In this document: piece by piece, positions 11,216-21,072 of the stretch | Layout: each line of letters starts with the position of its first letter | Numbering within the stretch: position 1 is the first letter of the stretch | DNA from: Hysterangium stoloniferum | Taxonomy: Eukaryota > Basidiomycota > Agaricomycetes > Hysterangiales > Hysterangiaceae | DNA length: 64,000 bases | NCBI GenBank assembly: GCA_015178975.1 | Contig: WHVD01000105.1 | Coordinates: forward strand, 239,633-303,632 | Direction: 5' to 3' | Notes under the pieces: generated by a model | Database searches by the model: none | What the model saw: only the letters and a program-made list of their open reading frames with translations | Told to the model about the DNA's origin: nothing | Translations under genes and position numbers: made by a program

Positions 11216-12193
11216 ACAATATAATGCTTTGTATGACCCCCCCTTTGCCTTTAAAACTACCTGTATCCTCCTAGGCATGTTTTCTATTAGCTTCTGGCAT
11301 GTCTCTGGTGGTCTTTCACTCCACTCATTTGCCACCCTGTCCCATAATTCATGTACTCCTTTGGGTGGTATGTCATATTGTTGGAGTTTGGCCTTGAGGT
11401 GTTGCCAGAGGTGTTCAATGGGATTTAGATCAGGGGATTGGGCAGGCCACTTCATAGGAATGATGTTATTGTCATAAAACCACTGGTCTGCCGTTTTTGA
11501 GGTATGTTTTGGATCATTGTCCTGTTGGAAGTACCACTTATCCTCAGCCATCTCCAAACTTTTAATGCTCTCCTCCACTCCCTCCTCCAAAATCTCACAA
11601 TACTGCACTGCATCCATGTTCCCCTGCACCTCTATCAGCTTCCCCACTGCCCCCCACCCCATTCCAGCCTATACACCCCCAAACCATCAAGTGATTCCCT
11701 CCTCCATGTTTGACAGTTGATGTGGTGATTCTGTCTGATACTGGTTCCCCTTGTTGCTTCCAAACATATACCTTCCCATCTGACCCAATCCTATTAATTT
11801 TTGTCTCATCAGTCCACAACACCCTCTTCCAGTCCTCCATAGTCCAATTTTCATGGTATTGGACAAACTTTAGATATTGCTGACAATGAGACCCCTTGAG
11901 CATAGGGACTTTCTTCTTTGTTGCTGACCTAAAGCCAGCTTCCTTCAACACATTCCTAACAGTCTGAGGAGTGACAGAGTTAGATATGATGGAATTTATG
12001 AATTGGGTGGCTTGGATAGCATTGTCAAGCTTCCCAGAGCTGATTTGACAGATCATTGACAGTTTATCATAAGGGTAAAACTTGGAAGGATGGCCACCAG
12101 GATGATTTTCCTTATCCCCCTCTACCTCCCTACTGATCCCGCCAATAGTACCCTTCCCCAGGCCAGTCCTAGCTTGAATTTGATGATGGGAAT

Positions 12194-12421
12194 TATTGAA
12201 AAAGGAAATCTTATAGCGTAGTAGATGTGTAGAATATGATCGTATAATCGACTGCCCTACTATACAGTAATAACATCATTTATATACATTTTCTCGACTA
12301 CACAGGCGCCGGGGGAGTCGGGGTGATATGACCGAGAATAAGTAACGGAAAAAACCTCTCGGGTCATATTACCCCCCTTGATCGGTAGAAGTAGCAACGG
12401 TGTTTTCTTCACCTTCCAACA
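12194..12421 (-). repeat. 3' LTR of the Copia element
   Basis: 228 bp, nearly identical to 16981-17208 with about three substitutions. It lies 32 bp after the end of the coding frame. Confidence 0.9.
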
Positions 12422-12453
12422 CTCCTCCTCACCGATGCTTTTCCACTGCTGTC

Positions 12454-15400
12454 CTAATATAGACCAAGCTTTTTTCGCAGTCGTATGAATTGTGGGCCTT
12501 CCAGTGCCTTCGTGAATATGTCGGCTACATTTTCTTTCGTATGAATATATTTCAGTGCCAACTCGTTTGATCCAGTACGTTCCCGAAGAAAATGGTACTT
12601 GATATCGATATGTTTGACTCGATCATGTAGTAGTGGATCTTCTGAGAGGCATATGGCCGCATTATTGTCACAGTGGATCGTAGTGGGACCATTCATGGCT
12701 ATATTGACGCCTTCTAGTAATGTTCGTAGCCATGCATTTTCCTTTGCTGCTGAGAAGGCGGCTATATATTCTGCCTCGCATGAAGATGCAGCCACTGTTT
12801 TTTGTTTTTTGGCGGACCAAGACAATACACCTGAACCTAAAGAAAACGTGAACCCCCCCACACTGCGACGTGTATCGGGGCAATTGGCCCAGTCAGAATC
12901 ACTGTACCCAAAAAGAGTAAGGGGATTGGGGCCACCGAGGTGGAGTTGCAGGTCCCGGGTATCTTTGAGATATCGGACGACACGAACAGTGGCATTCCAA
13001 TGTATGAAGGAATAGCAGTCGAGAAATTGGGAGAGTTGTTGAACGGCATAGGAGATGTCTGGGCGTGTTGAGATGGCCAGGTAAAGAAGGGATCCGACAA
13101 GAGAACGATAGGGGAATTTAGTCAATGATAACTTTTCATCTGGAGAGAGTGTGTGATCTACGCGGCATAATTTGAGGCCCGGGGCCATGGGCACAGAGAG
13201 AGGGGTAGCACTACTCTGCCCAAATTGGGTGATTATTCGGTCAATGAGGGCCTTTTGGGAAAGCCGAACCTCATGTAGATGTCGATCCCGTTCCACAGCA
13301 ATACCCACAATAAATTGTACTTCACCCATATCAGAGATAGTCCAAGCTTGTTTCAATTGCACTTTGAAGGACTCGTTGGCGGTCTTGGTTGATGCTATAG
13401 ATAGAAAATCGTCCACATGGACGGCAGCGATAACGATGCCCGAGTTGTCTATTCGGTAGTAGATGCAAGGTTCGCAAGGTAACTGGTGGAAACCCCAAGA
13501 CAGCATGTGGTCATGCATGGTGCGGTTCCATATGCGGCCAGCTTGTTTCATCCCATAAAGTCCCCGCACTAATTTCCACACCCAGTCTTCCTTACCCTCC
13601 TCCTCGAATCCTTCGGGTTGAAACATGTACTGTGTCTCCTCCTCAGGGAGAAGTCCATACAGGAAAGCAGTTTTAATGTCGATTTGCTGTGCATCCCAAC
13701 CTAGATGAGCTGCAATGTGGAGCAGTATACGCCAAGACTCCATGCGGGCTGTAGGGGATGTAGTTTTGCTGTAGTCACGTCCATAGACTTGTTCAAAGCC
13801 CCGAAAGACAAGGCGGGTTTTCCGCCGGTAAACAGCACCATTAGCATCCCATTTGACATGGAAGATGGGCTTTCCACGGTGAATTTTCTGGCCAGTTGGG
13901 ACTTCTGATCGTGGGACTAGAATGTAGACCCCCATAGACTTAAGAGAATCCAGTTCATCCTGGAAACTTTTACGCCAATCTGATCCATGAGTAGAAGACC
14001 GGGCCTCCTCCCAAGTTTGTGGATCAGGTTCAAAATCATCCAAGGGAGGGGCACTGTTCAAATCGGAGATGGCTGCCAATATATCGTCCTGATGGGAAGG
14101 AGGGGAAGTTGCAGTCGGTGTGGTAGGGGCGGGTGGGCCAGGAGCAGGGTCAGTCGGCTGATGGAGCTGTTGTATGTCTTGGCGACGCTGTTCCCGCTGT
14201 GACCGGACACGAACTGTACTGTCTAGGGACTGCTGGATGGCCTTTGTCAAACGTGAGGGATGATCCACGGGCTGCTGCAGCAGCCGTGTGGACCGGCGAA
14301 CTGGGTCTGGCACTGGTATGACTGGAGGAATGACAGCCTCCATATTGCCAGTATTCAGGTCGTCTGGGGGTATTATTTCACCTGTTGGGATGATGTCATC
14401 TGAAGGCTCAAGGTGTGGTATTTGTGGTAACATAGGAATAGATGGAGATGGTAGCGCCAATGAGGGAGTGGTGGATTCATTGATGGTTGGAGGTTGAACC
14501 CCCCCTTCATGGCTCTCAATGAACCTAACGTGAAAGGAGAGTAAGATCTGCTGTGACCTACGGTTATAGCAACGGTAGCTCTTGGATTCAGAGTCATAGC
14601 CCAGTAGTACGCATTCCACAGAGCGTTCGTATATTTTAGGATTGTGTTTGTTAAGGATTAGGACAAATGCACGACACCCAATTTCCCGCAGATGGGTGAG
14701 ATTTGGTGGTCGCCCATTCCATATCTCCCAAGGGGTTTTTCCCTGTAAGGCCTTAGATGTGGTTCGGACATGTAAGTATGCAGATGTGCGATAAAATTCA
14801 TCCCAAAATTGGGGGGGCAAACCTGCATAAATACGCATGCTCCGTGCCTTTCCCATTAGTGTACGATGTATACGTTCGACTCTCCCTATATGAGCAGAGG
14901 TGTAGGGTGCAGTAAATTCTTGAGAGGATCCTCGTGACAACAGCCAATCCCGCATTTGGGCACTCCTCAACTCCCCATTATCTGTCCTGTAAGTGCCCAC
15001 ACGGATGCCAATTTCAACTTCACGGGCCAGCTCCCAAGCCTGCAAAGTGGGGAAAGCGTCACTCTTGTGCTTCAATGGGTAACTCCATATATAGTTCGAA
15101 AAATCATCCACAATGTTCATTACATATAGGGCTCCTGAACGCGATGCCACATCATTGGGTCCTGCCAAATCAACCCAAACCTTTCCAAGCTTTCTATCCG
15201 ACTTATGCCCTTCACCTGATAGTCGTGCTTTGGGAACGGTTGACCGTGTCTGTTTACCCAAGATACAGGCATCACACTTTGGAATGGCGTGATGGGGGTT
15301 GGCTGGCGTACCTTTTATGGTACTGGCATGGATCATGTCCACGACTGATTGATAGTTCACATGGCCAAGTCGGCGGTGCCAGGTCGTAAGGTCAGGAGAA

Positions 15401-16902
15401 CCATGGGCATGGAAGGCAGTGTCATTCATGGGGGAAGAATCAGGATTGATGGAGAGAGAGTATAGGTTTTTGTTGGGTAGCAGTGTTCCTGTCGCAATGG
15501 TGTCACCCGTAATATTGGTGAGCCAACACTTTGATTCGTTAAAGTGGGCAGTAATTTTTGATTCCTTCGCGAGACAGTGAACAGAGACAAGGCGAACATT
15601 AGCATCTGGGATGTGTAGCACATTAAATAAGTCCAGGTAGGTCCCCCCTTTTGTATGTAGCCGAATGTCCCCGATACCAGTCGCAGTGACAGAAAACCCT
15701 CCCAGCCCTCTTACAGTTCGATTGGGAATTGGCCGAATGGATGAAAAATCGCTGCTGTGAGGGGAGATGTGACTGCTAGCACCAGTGTCAAGCCAGAAAG
15801 GACATGTGCCTGGTGTGTGAGTTGTGGAGGGGATGAGGTACGATTGGTCATCTTCAAAAGCCATCCATCCATCATATTCAATAGCGTCCTGTGGGACAGA
15901 AGGCAGGGGAATGGCAATACCGGCAAAGGAGGGGTCTGATGGTGGTGGTTTATCCATATACACAACATATACATTACCATCTGCCCCCTTTATATTGACT
16001 GTATATTTTTTGGTTTCTGGTGAGGCCTCCCGCTTTTTTCTTCGAGCATCATCATCCCTCCTCCTAGCCGCTCGTGATTCCTCTAGTGACTTCCCAGCCA
16101 TCCCCCCTTTGTCCGATATGCAATACGAGGCAGAATGGCCCGGTTTCTTGCAATTGGAACACGTTGGGTAACGTCTCGGCTGTGAGGCCACGAGCGCAAC
16201 CGCATCACTGGCAGCAGTGCGCCTGGAATCTGCCTCAAGAATTCGTTGTTCACTTTCGAGGAGGGTCAGGATTCGGGCATAAGAGTAGGGTGCGGATTTG
16301 GTGGATTCGGAGAGATCACGGGTGATAAGGGACTGGAGGTGTGGGAATGCGGTAAGAGAGTTGAGGATGGCAATGCATGTGAGCAAGTCCTGAGTGAGGT
16401 CCCCCATTTCAAAAGCACGGTGGATTGCAGCACGAATCGCAGCAGCAGTGATGGGTAACGGGGTGTCCTTTGTGCACTCTGTAGTGAGTGCATCCTGAAT
16501 GAGTTGGACTTGTCGTATGGGACCTTCGTTGCGGTGCCGGGACAACAGTGCAGTCCAACAGGCCTGTGCCCCATGGATGGGTTCAGCAAAATCCCACTCA
16601 TCTTTGGATAAAGTGGACAGGATAATGGCATGGGAGAGGGCATCATTTGAGGCCCAGTTGTCCAACGCAATGACTTCCAAAGGGTCAGGTTTTCTGGCAG
16701 TGCCCAGGGCATAAGCGAGGAGGCCAGTAATGGTAAGGTAATGTTTAGCATGACGGTACCACTCTTTATAATTACCAATATTTTTGTCTAGCTTGGCCTC
16801 GGTATATGTCAATGACGTCCGGAGAAGCGGGACAGATGGTGTGGATGTCATGAACGGGCAACTCCCGCCCTCTGATACTTTGTCTGTGGGGATAGTAGCC
16901 AT
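12454..16902 (-). CDS. Copia Gag-Pol polyprotein
   Basis: A single open frame of 1482 aa starts at ATG 16902. The order of domains is typical of Ty1/copia: N-terminal Gag region (KEWYRHAKHYL), zinc knuckle CSNCKKPGHSASYC at about residue 248, aspartic protease FWLDTGASSHIS (Asp near 372), and integrase zinc region HRRLGH...CDACILGKQ. The integrase core follows (WVDLAGPN, YRTDNGE, GRVERIHR), then reverse transcriptase with IDIKTAFLYG and VHVDDF near residue 1164, and RNase H with SSCEAEYIA and a C-terminal HIDIKYHFLRE. It makes cDNA from its own transcript and inserts it into the genome. All motifs look intact and no frameshift is seen, so it may be active. Confidence 0.97.
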   Translation of the reverse strand: MATIPTDKVSEGGSCPFMTSTPSVPLLRTSLTYTEAKLDKNIGNYKEWYRHAKHYLTITGLLAYALGTARKPDPLEVIALDNWASNDALSHAIILSTLSKDEWDFAEPIHGAQACWTALLSRHRNEGPIRQVQLIQDALTTECTKDTPLPITAAAIRAAIHRAFEMGDLTQDLLTCIAILNSLTAFPHLQSLITRDLSESTKSAPYSYARILTLLESEQRILEADSRRTAASDAVALVASQPRRYPTCSNCKKPGHSASYCISDKGGMAGKSLEESRAARRRDDDARRKKREASPETKKYTVNIKGADGNVYVVYMDKPPPSDPSFAGIAIPLPSVPQDAIEYDGWMAFEDDQSYLIPSTTHTPGTCPFWLDTGASSHISPHSSDFSSIRPIPNRTVRGLGGFSVTATGIGDIRLHTKGGTYLDLFNVLHIPDANVRLVSVHCLAKESKITAHFNESKCWLTNITGDTIATGTLLPNKNLYSLSINPDSSPMNDTAFHAHGSPDLTTWHRRLGHVNYQSVVDMIHASTIKGTPANPHHAIPKCDACILGKQTRSTVPKARLSGEGHKSDRKLGKVWVDLAGPNDVASRSGALYVMNIVDDFSNYIWSYPLKHKSDAFPTLQAWELAREVEIGIRVGTYRTDNGELRSAQMRDWLLSRGSSQEFTAPYTSAHIGRVERIHRTLMGKARSMRIYAGLPPQFWDEFYRTSAYLHVRTTSKALQGKTPWEIWNGRPPNLTHLREIGCRAFVLILNKHNPKIYERSVECVLLGYDSESKSYRCYNRRSQQILLSFHVRFIESHEGGVQPPTINESTTPSLALPSPSIPMLPQIPHLEPSDDIIPTGEIIPPDDLNTGNMEAVIPPVIPVPDPVRRSTRLLQQPVDHPSRLTKAIQQSLDSTVRVRSQREQRRQDIQQLHQPTDPAPGPPAPTTPTATSPPSHQDDILAAISDLNSAPPLDDFEPDPQTWEEARSSTHGSDWRKSFQDELDSLKSMGVYILVPRSEVPTGQKIHRGKPIFHVKWDANGAVYRRKTRLVFRGFEQVYGRDYSKTTSPTARMESWRILLHIAAHLGWDAQQIDIKTAFLYGLLPEEETQYMFQPEGFEEEGKEDWVWKLVRGLYGMKQAGRIWNRTMHDHMLSWGFHQLPCEPCIYYRIDNSGIVIAAVHVDDFLSIASTKTANESFKVQLKQAWTISDMGEVQFIVGIAVERDRHLHEVRLSQKALIDRIITQFGQSSATPLSVPMAPGLKLCRVDHTLSPDEKLSLTKFPYRSLVGSLLYLAISTRPDISYAVQQLSQFLDCYSFIHWNATVRVVRYLKDTRDLQLHLGGPNPLTLFGYSDSDWANCPDTRRSVGGFTFSLGSGVLSWSAKKQKTVAASSCEAEYIAAFSAAKENAWLRTLLEGVNIAMNGPTTIHCDNNAAICLSEDPLLHDRVKHIDIKYHFLRERTGSNELALKYIHTKENVADIFTKALEGPQFIRLRKKLGLY

Positions 16903-16980
16903 AGAACAAATGAAAAAAAAAACGCTGTGAAAAAAAATAGAGATTTCCTTTTTTTTTTTTAAAAGAATAGGCCCATAACC

Positions 16981-17208
16981 TATTGAAAAAGGAAATCTTA
17001 TAGCGTAGTAGATGTGTAGAATATGATTGTATAATCGACTACCCTACTATACAGTAATAACATCGTTTATATACATTTTCTCGACTACACAGGCGCCGGG
17101 GGAGTCGGGGTGATATGACCGAGAATAAGTAACGGAAAAAACCTCTCGGGTCATATTACCCCCCTTGATCGGTAGAAGTAGCAACGGTGTTTTCTTCACC
17201 TTCCAACA
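16981..17208 (-). repeat. 5' LTR of the Copia element
   Basis: 228 bp, begins TGTTGGAAGGTGAAG on the minus strand and ends CAATA. It should contain the promoter. The primer-binding site follows at 16980-16970. Confidence 0.9.
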
Positions 17209-17317
17209 GGAATACCCCTCATTGAGGAGAGAAACAACAGAAGAATGCTTTTCAGCAGAGATGGATTTCATAGTGGTGGTAAGAAGTCAAGGAGATGAAT
17301 GAACAAAGTTCAATATG

Positions 17318-18191
17318 TGTTACGACCGGACAATCCCGCCGGACTCCGGGCACTAACCCATACACCCCCAGGTGCTACAAGCACCAATTGTCTGTTTATA
17401 GGATTTCCTGCCCGGACTCCATACATCAAGACTTGTTACAGTCGACCTCATTACGACATATATCAGTCACTGGACTTCCCCTGGACTCCGTCTCTGTCTA
17501 TGTCCGTCTTCGTCCCACGCCTCAGTCACCGGACCCTGCTTAGAATCCCGTCACCGCTCTAATCGAGCCCCGTTCCCATTTTAGTCAAATGACCTGTCAC
17601 GATTTAGGACTCCGCTCCCACTCCATTTCCCCTTATGGTTATGCTTTGTCACGATTTGGACTCCGCTCTGTTCCGTCCCATTCCTAACACCAAACTTGGT
17701 GTTTACTATTCCCGTTTTATGTTTTGTTAGTTTCGTTTCGTCATTACTGGATTTGGTATGTCATGCATTCCACGGTCTATATAAACTGGCAGATGTTGTA
17801 CATACAATCCAGTCAGAAAATTAGCTTAGATTCCCCCCAGTAATCTAATAACATTTTCTGCTCTAAAACCTTGCTTGATTCACATTGCTCTCACTAGTCG
17901 GAGCCCATGGGCTCCAGCACATCTATCTCTCTCAACCAAGTCGACTCACGACCCATGACCTCTGACCCACGACCTCCGACCTACGACCTACGACCTCTGA
18001 CCCATGACCTCTGACCTACGACCTACGACCTACGACCCAAGAACCCCGCCCAGACTCCCTGGAATCCCTGTCCACCTGTTCGAAATTGGACAACACAATC
18101 TAGCGAGGGTGCAGCCTATAAGCTGAAGCCAAGTCCTACCGGATATCCCGCGGGTTTCTCTGGAAACCCGGCCTGTGTGTGTATCCTAACA
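17318..18191 (+). mobile_element. Solo LTR, 874 bp, family L1
   Basis: Starts TGTTACGACCGG and ends TATCCTAACA. It is flanked by the 5-bp direct repeat ATATG at 17313-17317 and 18192-18196. An inverted sister copy lies at 21690-22501. It is inserted in the 5' untranslated part of the Tc1 element. It contains a TATA-like TCTATATAAA near 17777 and a 7-bp tandem array. Confidence 0.9.
17943..18055 (+). repeat. 7-bp tandem array in solo LTR
   Basis: Imperfect repeats of CGACCTA and relatives (ACGACCTACGACCTACGACC). The sister LTR at 21690-22501 has only a short version near 21840-21880, which explains most of the length difference between the two LTRs. Confidence 0.8.
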
Positions 18192-18291
18192 ATATGCCAA
18201 ATTGATACAAATAAGGTCACATGACATATTGATGGTTCATATGACCCACTCCTACCTTATACTGGTGTGTAACATTGAAAATCAGAGAAAA

Positions 18292-18514
18292 TAATAGAGG
18301 GTCGAAAAACTGCCCCAATGAGTGATTATTTTGTTTTATTTATTGAGCAATGAGTTTTGATTGGAATCACATGATTTCTTAAGTTGGTAGATAGCTAACA
18401 TGTTCTAGTACATATATCATATGAATATTGAAGAATTTTTGCTGATGTCATTCCTTCACACAATATCAATCTTTCTAAAATGGAGAAACATTGGGGCAGT
18501 TTTTTGACCCATTG
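18292..18514 (-). repeat. Right long terminal inverted repeat of Tc1
   Basis: Inverted partner of 10993-11215, with clear similarity along its length and a few substitutions and short indels. Its inner end carries GTCGAAAAACTGCCCCAAT at 18301-18319. Confidence 0.8.
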
Positions 18515-18804
18515 TAATTGTAAACATTGAGAAGGATCCACAGGCAAAGGCATGCAAAGTCGACCAAAACCGCCTTGTAATGCTTGCATACCCCACTCAG
18601 CTGTCTGCCGATATGAAAGTAGTTCTCTCAACTGCTAGTTGTACAAAGTGTCCCAAGTGGGATTGTGGCAATCGATCACCAGACTTTAGTGGAACTTTGA
18701 TCTTGTTCTGAATACTTTGAGCACCTCAGGAAAAAGCAGTATCTGCAACCAAATAAAATCCATCTAGTGTGTTATTCCACAATTGCTCCTAAATTGGATG
18801 AGCA

Positions 18805-19272
18805 TGTCACGAACGTACAAGCTCAAATTTCGATAATATTCAATATTATATTTCTTCGACATTCCTTCGACTTTCCAACTCGATTTCTGACTTGACTATT
18901 CTTCGACAATATCTTCGACAATCTCAAATATCTTCGACTTGTCTCAATTTGATGTCATTGATGATTTCACTTTGATATCATATTATCATCATAGGTAAAT
19001 GATATATAGTATATAAGGGCAATGATAGGAACGAAGGAAGTCAGTCAGAAAACCTGTACTGTATTAAATTATTACTGTATTATATAATTGTCAAACTTTT
19101 CCTGAACTTTTCTTCAACTTAATTATTTGTGAGCCTCTGTGTCCTATCTTTGCCTCATGCTTTATCAACAGGACGAATTAATACTTTGTCGAATGAGGCA
19201 TCTTTATTCGATATTGTTGAATATTCTTCAATTGTTTATTCGACTTTATTGAGTAAAATTCAATTCGTGACA
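18805..19272 (+). mobile_element. Solo LTR, 468 bp
   Basis: Starts TGTCACGAACG and ends ATTCGTGACA. The 5-bp duplication GAGCA lies at 18800-18804 and 19273-19277. It contains ATATATAGTATATAAGGGC, a likely TATA region. It is inserted in the Harbinger transposase between codons for WHDSCVA and HPI. Confidence 0.9.
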
Positions 19273-20090
19273 GAGCAACACATGAATCATGCCAGCTACC
19301 AGGTGCATTGAGCACTGCTTCGAGAATGGTACCTAAATAATTAGGATATAAATGGAATACTTTTAGAAAGATCTAGCCTCTAACCTACCATCTGGTCCAA
19401 AGACAAAGACTTGATTAGAATAATGATTATGAGTCCAGCCACAGTAGGTTGCATTTTCCATCAATGGATCATCTGGGACTTCAACTGGTAATTTCAATCC
19501 ATCAATACTTCCAAATGCTTCCACAAGCAGGGTGTGACGAGCAACAATCATATTTTGAAATGACTGCATTTTTTCAGGATTTGGCCAGATAATGAGTGCC
19601 TTAGACATATAATTGAGTGTCATCTCAAGTATATTTAGTGAAATTTTCAGATACTCAACTGTTGATGGGATCAATCCAAAAATTTGTTGTAAGCTTGTTT
19701 GAACCATGCAAGAATGAATACCAATCCTAGTCCTCCAGCAACATTCAAGGACCACCTTTTGGGGCAGGGAGCAGCATACTGACTGATATCTGATCGTTCC
19801 ACAGGTATGTTCCACAGGTATAGTATTCCAGTGTATCTCAAACCCAGATTCAAGAATATGATTGAATGTTTTCACATCAAAACCCATTGTTGTTATGAAT
19901 GCATGGTCATTTTAAGCAGTCCATATATGCTGCCAGGCCATGTCCCCTTGTGGAGTAGGCAAATCTGGATGTGTAAGGTAAAGATGTATGGGGTTTCAGT
20001 GTTCAGCACGTTCTCTACATTTTTCCAATTCACTGGCTAGAGTCATGCCTACATGGCTGTGATATCTCAGCCATTGTATTTGGATTATCT

Positions 20091-20655
20091 AAAAATGCAT
20101 TAACACATACATATAAGCCCATATGCATGTTCTTGATCCTCCTGCTCATCTTCTGACTTGTCATTCATTATTTTGTATACATCTATGAATGCTGAATGTA
20201 TTAAAGGTATATATGGCACTGTGACATGAGTGGTGACATTAGAAGGTCACAACAATGGTGTAAAGGAGTGAGACTCCCTACACTGTGATTTGGTAATATT
20301 GAGTCTCCATTGTTACCCACTCCATTGTAGTCCACATCCTATTGTAGTCCACATCCTATTGTAGTCCACATCCTATTGTAGTCCACATCCTATTGTGCTT
20401 ACATCCCATTGTTCTCCATAAGTATATATTATGTACATGTGGATTTCAATACAGTAGTGGTTTATTCCTCATCACTCATTCTAGTGTCTGTCTGCACCTG
20501 CAGCAGATACTAGTCTTACAATGGGATATGACTGCCCAATTATATATATCTAATCTTCTATTTTATAGAAATTGGCTCTACAGTTTTAACAGCAAGTTCT
20601 AAACCCTGTCACCTGTCACAGCTGTCAGTTTGAATTAGAAACTTAGAGTTTTAGT
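20091..20655. other. 5' non-coding part of the Harbinger element
   Basis: No convincing gene. It holds the minisatellite at 20324-20391 and a segment from about 20220 to 20520 that resembles an LTR (TGTGACATG...GTCTTACA) but without a target duplication, so I do not call it. Confidence 0.4.
20324..20391 (+). repeat. 17-bp minisatellite, four units
   Basis: Four exact tandem copies of ATTGTAGTCCACATCCT, with degenerate flanking units. Confidence 0.9.
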
Positions 20656-20689
20656 GCTACGGAGAGTCATCCATTTATCACACAGATCA

Positions 20690-20865
20690 CATGATGGTTG
20701 TCATCCAATCATCAAACCTTACTTGCTACCAGCCTTAGCAATATCGTGGAAAATATCTGTTATGTGCATCAGCTGTCTTTACAGGAGCTCACCGGAATCA
20801 GAGAGTACTTTGAATTCTGGTTACAACCATGCATCACATGATCACATATTATCACCATGGAGGAG
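20690..20865 (+). pseudogene. Family-A exon 3, 3' half (continuation of copy 5)
   Basis: Reads NIVENICYVHQLSLQELTGI then FEFWLQPC, the end of exon 3. It resumes the gene interrupted at 10079 by the Harbinger insertion, with about 20-30 bp lost. Exons 4-5 are missing and sequence passes to a B block. Confidence 0.65.
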
Positions 20866-21072
20866 ACTTTGATATGTACCAAACGGTTCTAAATTAGACA
20901 TAACAAAGTCTGTTGGATGACACATCTGCATTTGACCAATATTCTGTGACCATGACTTGAATCTCTTTGATGACAAGTGGAGTTGATTGGTTGTCAGAAA
21001 TTTCTTGAGGAAGGGAAATGAAGAGGGAGATGCACCAAGGCCACAGGATGTCTCGAAGAAGATGAGGCATCT
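20866..21072 (+). repeat. B block, 5' part, split by solo LTRs
   Basis: Shows the recurring B words (GGTTCTAAATTAGACA and GATGTCTCGAAGAAGATGAG). The block is cut at 21072 and continues at 22969. Confidence 0.65.

Larger units (their letters stand above)
12194..17208 (-). mobile_element. Intact Ty1/copia LTR retrotransposon
   Basis: The element has two 228-bp LTRs, one long open reading frame, and a 5-bp target duplication GGAAT (12189-12193 and 17209-17213). On its own strand the LTR runs TGTTGGAAGG...CAATA. A primer-binding site GGTTATGGGCC directly follows the 5' LTR, matching the anticodon-arm region of initiator tRNA-Met as used by copia-type elements. The two LTRs differ at about three positions by eye, so the insertion is recent. 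It sits in codon 21/22 of the Tc1 transposase. Confidence 0.95.
11165..17271 (-). pseudogene. Tc1/mariner transposase, interrupted by Copia
   Basis: The first 21 codons lie at 17271-17209 (MKSISAEKHSSVVSLLNEGY then S). The Copia element follows, and the frame resumes at 12188 with HHQIQARTGLGKGTIG, a Tc1 helix-turn-helix segment. The catalytic core shows VLWTDETKINRIG (first Asp), WYFQQDNDPKHTS (second Asp) and WPAQSPDLNPIEHLW (third acidic residue region). One frameshift falls near 11640-11660. The reading frame ends at 11165, inside the long terminal repeat, so about the last 17 codons are repeat sequence. Without insertion and frameshift it would be about 360 aa, a usual Tc1 length. Confidence 0.85.
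10993..18514 (-). mobile_element. Tc1/mariner element with long inverted repeats
   Basis: TA dinucleotides flank both ends (10991-10992 and 18515-18516). Terminal inverted repeats of about 220 bp (10993 to about 11215, and about 18292-18514) begin GGGTCAAAAAACTGCCCC. Removing the nested Copia plus duplication (12194-17213) and solo LTR plus duplication (17318-18196) leaves about 1.62 kb, the standard Tc1 size. The element lies inside the Harbinger transposase gene. It encodes one transposase on the minus strand, broken by both insertions. Confidence 0.85.
10811..20090 (-). pseudogene. Harbinger-type DDE transposase, split into three pieces
   Basis: The N-terminal part, about 20090 to 19363, includes the words MGFDVKTFNHILESGF, SLQQIFGLIPSTV and FGSIDGLKLP (first catalytic Asp region), then GWTHNHYSNQVFVFGPDGRL. 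After a probable intron the frame resumes with APGSWHDS near 19305 and is cut by a solo LTR. The middle part, 18804-18517, has YLVADTAF and SYRQTAEWGMQALQGGFGRL. The C-terminal tail, 10992-10811, has CIGINQIHAVY then DIWQEAE and a stop. These words in this order are those of basidiomycete HARBI1/DDE_4-like transposases as I know them. In-frame stops in the middle piece and the insertions mean it is dead. Confidence 0.75.
10080..20671 (-). mobile_element. PIF/Harbinger-like DNA transposon, hosting nested elements
   Basis: Terminal inverted repeats begin GATGACTCTCCGTAGC at 10080 and, inverted, end at 20671 (reading GATGACTCTCCGTAGC on the minus strand). Subterminal similarity continues for about 30 bp. 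The interior carries a broken Harbinger-type transposase on the minus strand. After removing the nested Tc1 (10993-18514) and solo LTR (18805-19272), about 2.6 kb remain, a normal size for this group. The element interrupts exon 3 of family-A copy 5. The expected 3-bp target duplication is not clean. Confidence 0.75.

Noticed and set aside
16266..16778. 170-codon ORF, together with other ORFs opposite or out of frame to 12454-16902
   Set aside because: They overlap the well-supported Copia polyprotein and have no motifs.
17047..17271. 74-codon ORF as a gene
   Set aside because: Only its first 21 codons are real (Tc1 transposase start); the rest is Copia LTR.
20324..20391. 17-bp repeats as a CRISPR array
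   Set aside because: Units are directly adjacent with no spacers, in a eukaryotic transposon context.
20220..20520. LTR-like segment TGTGACATG...GTCTTACA
   Set aside because: No target duplication and no second copy in the window.
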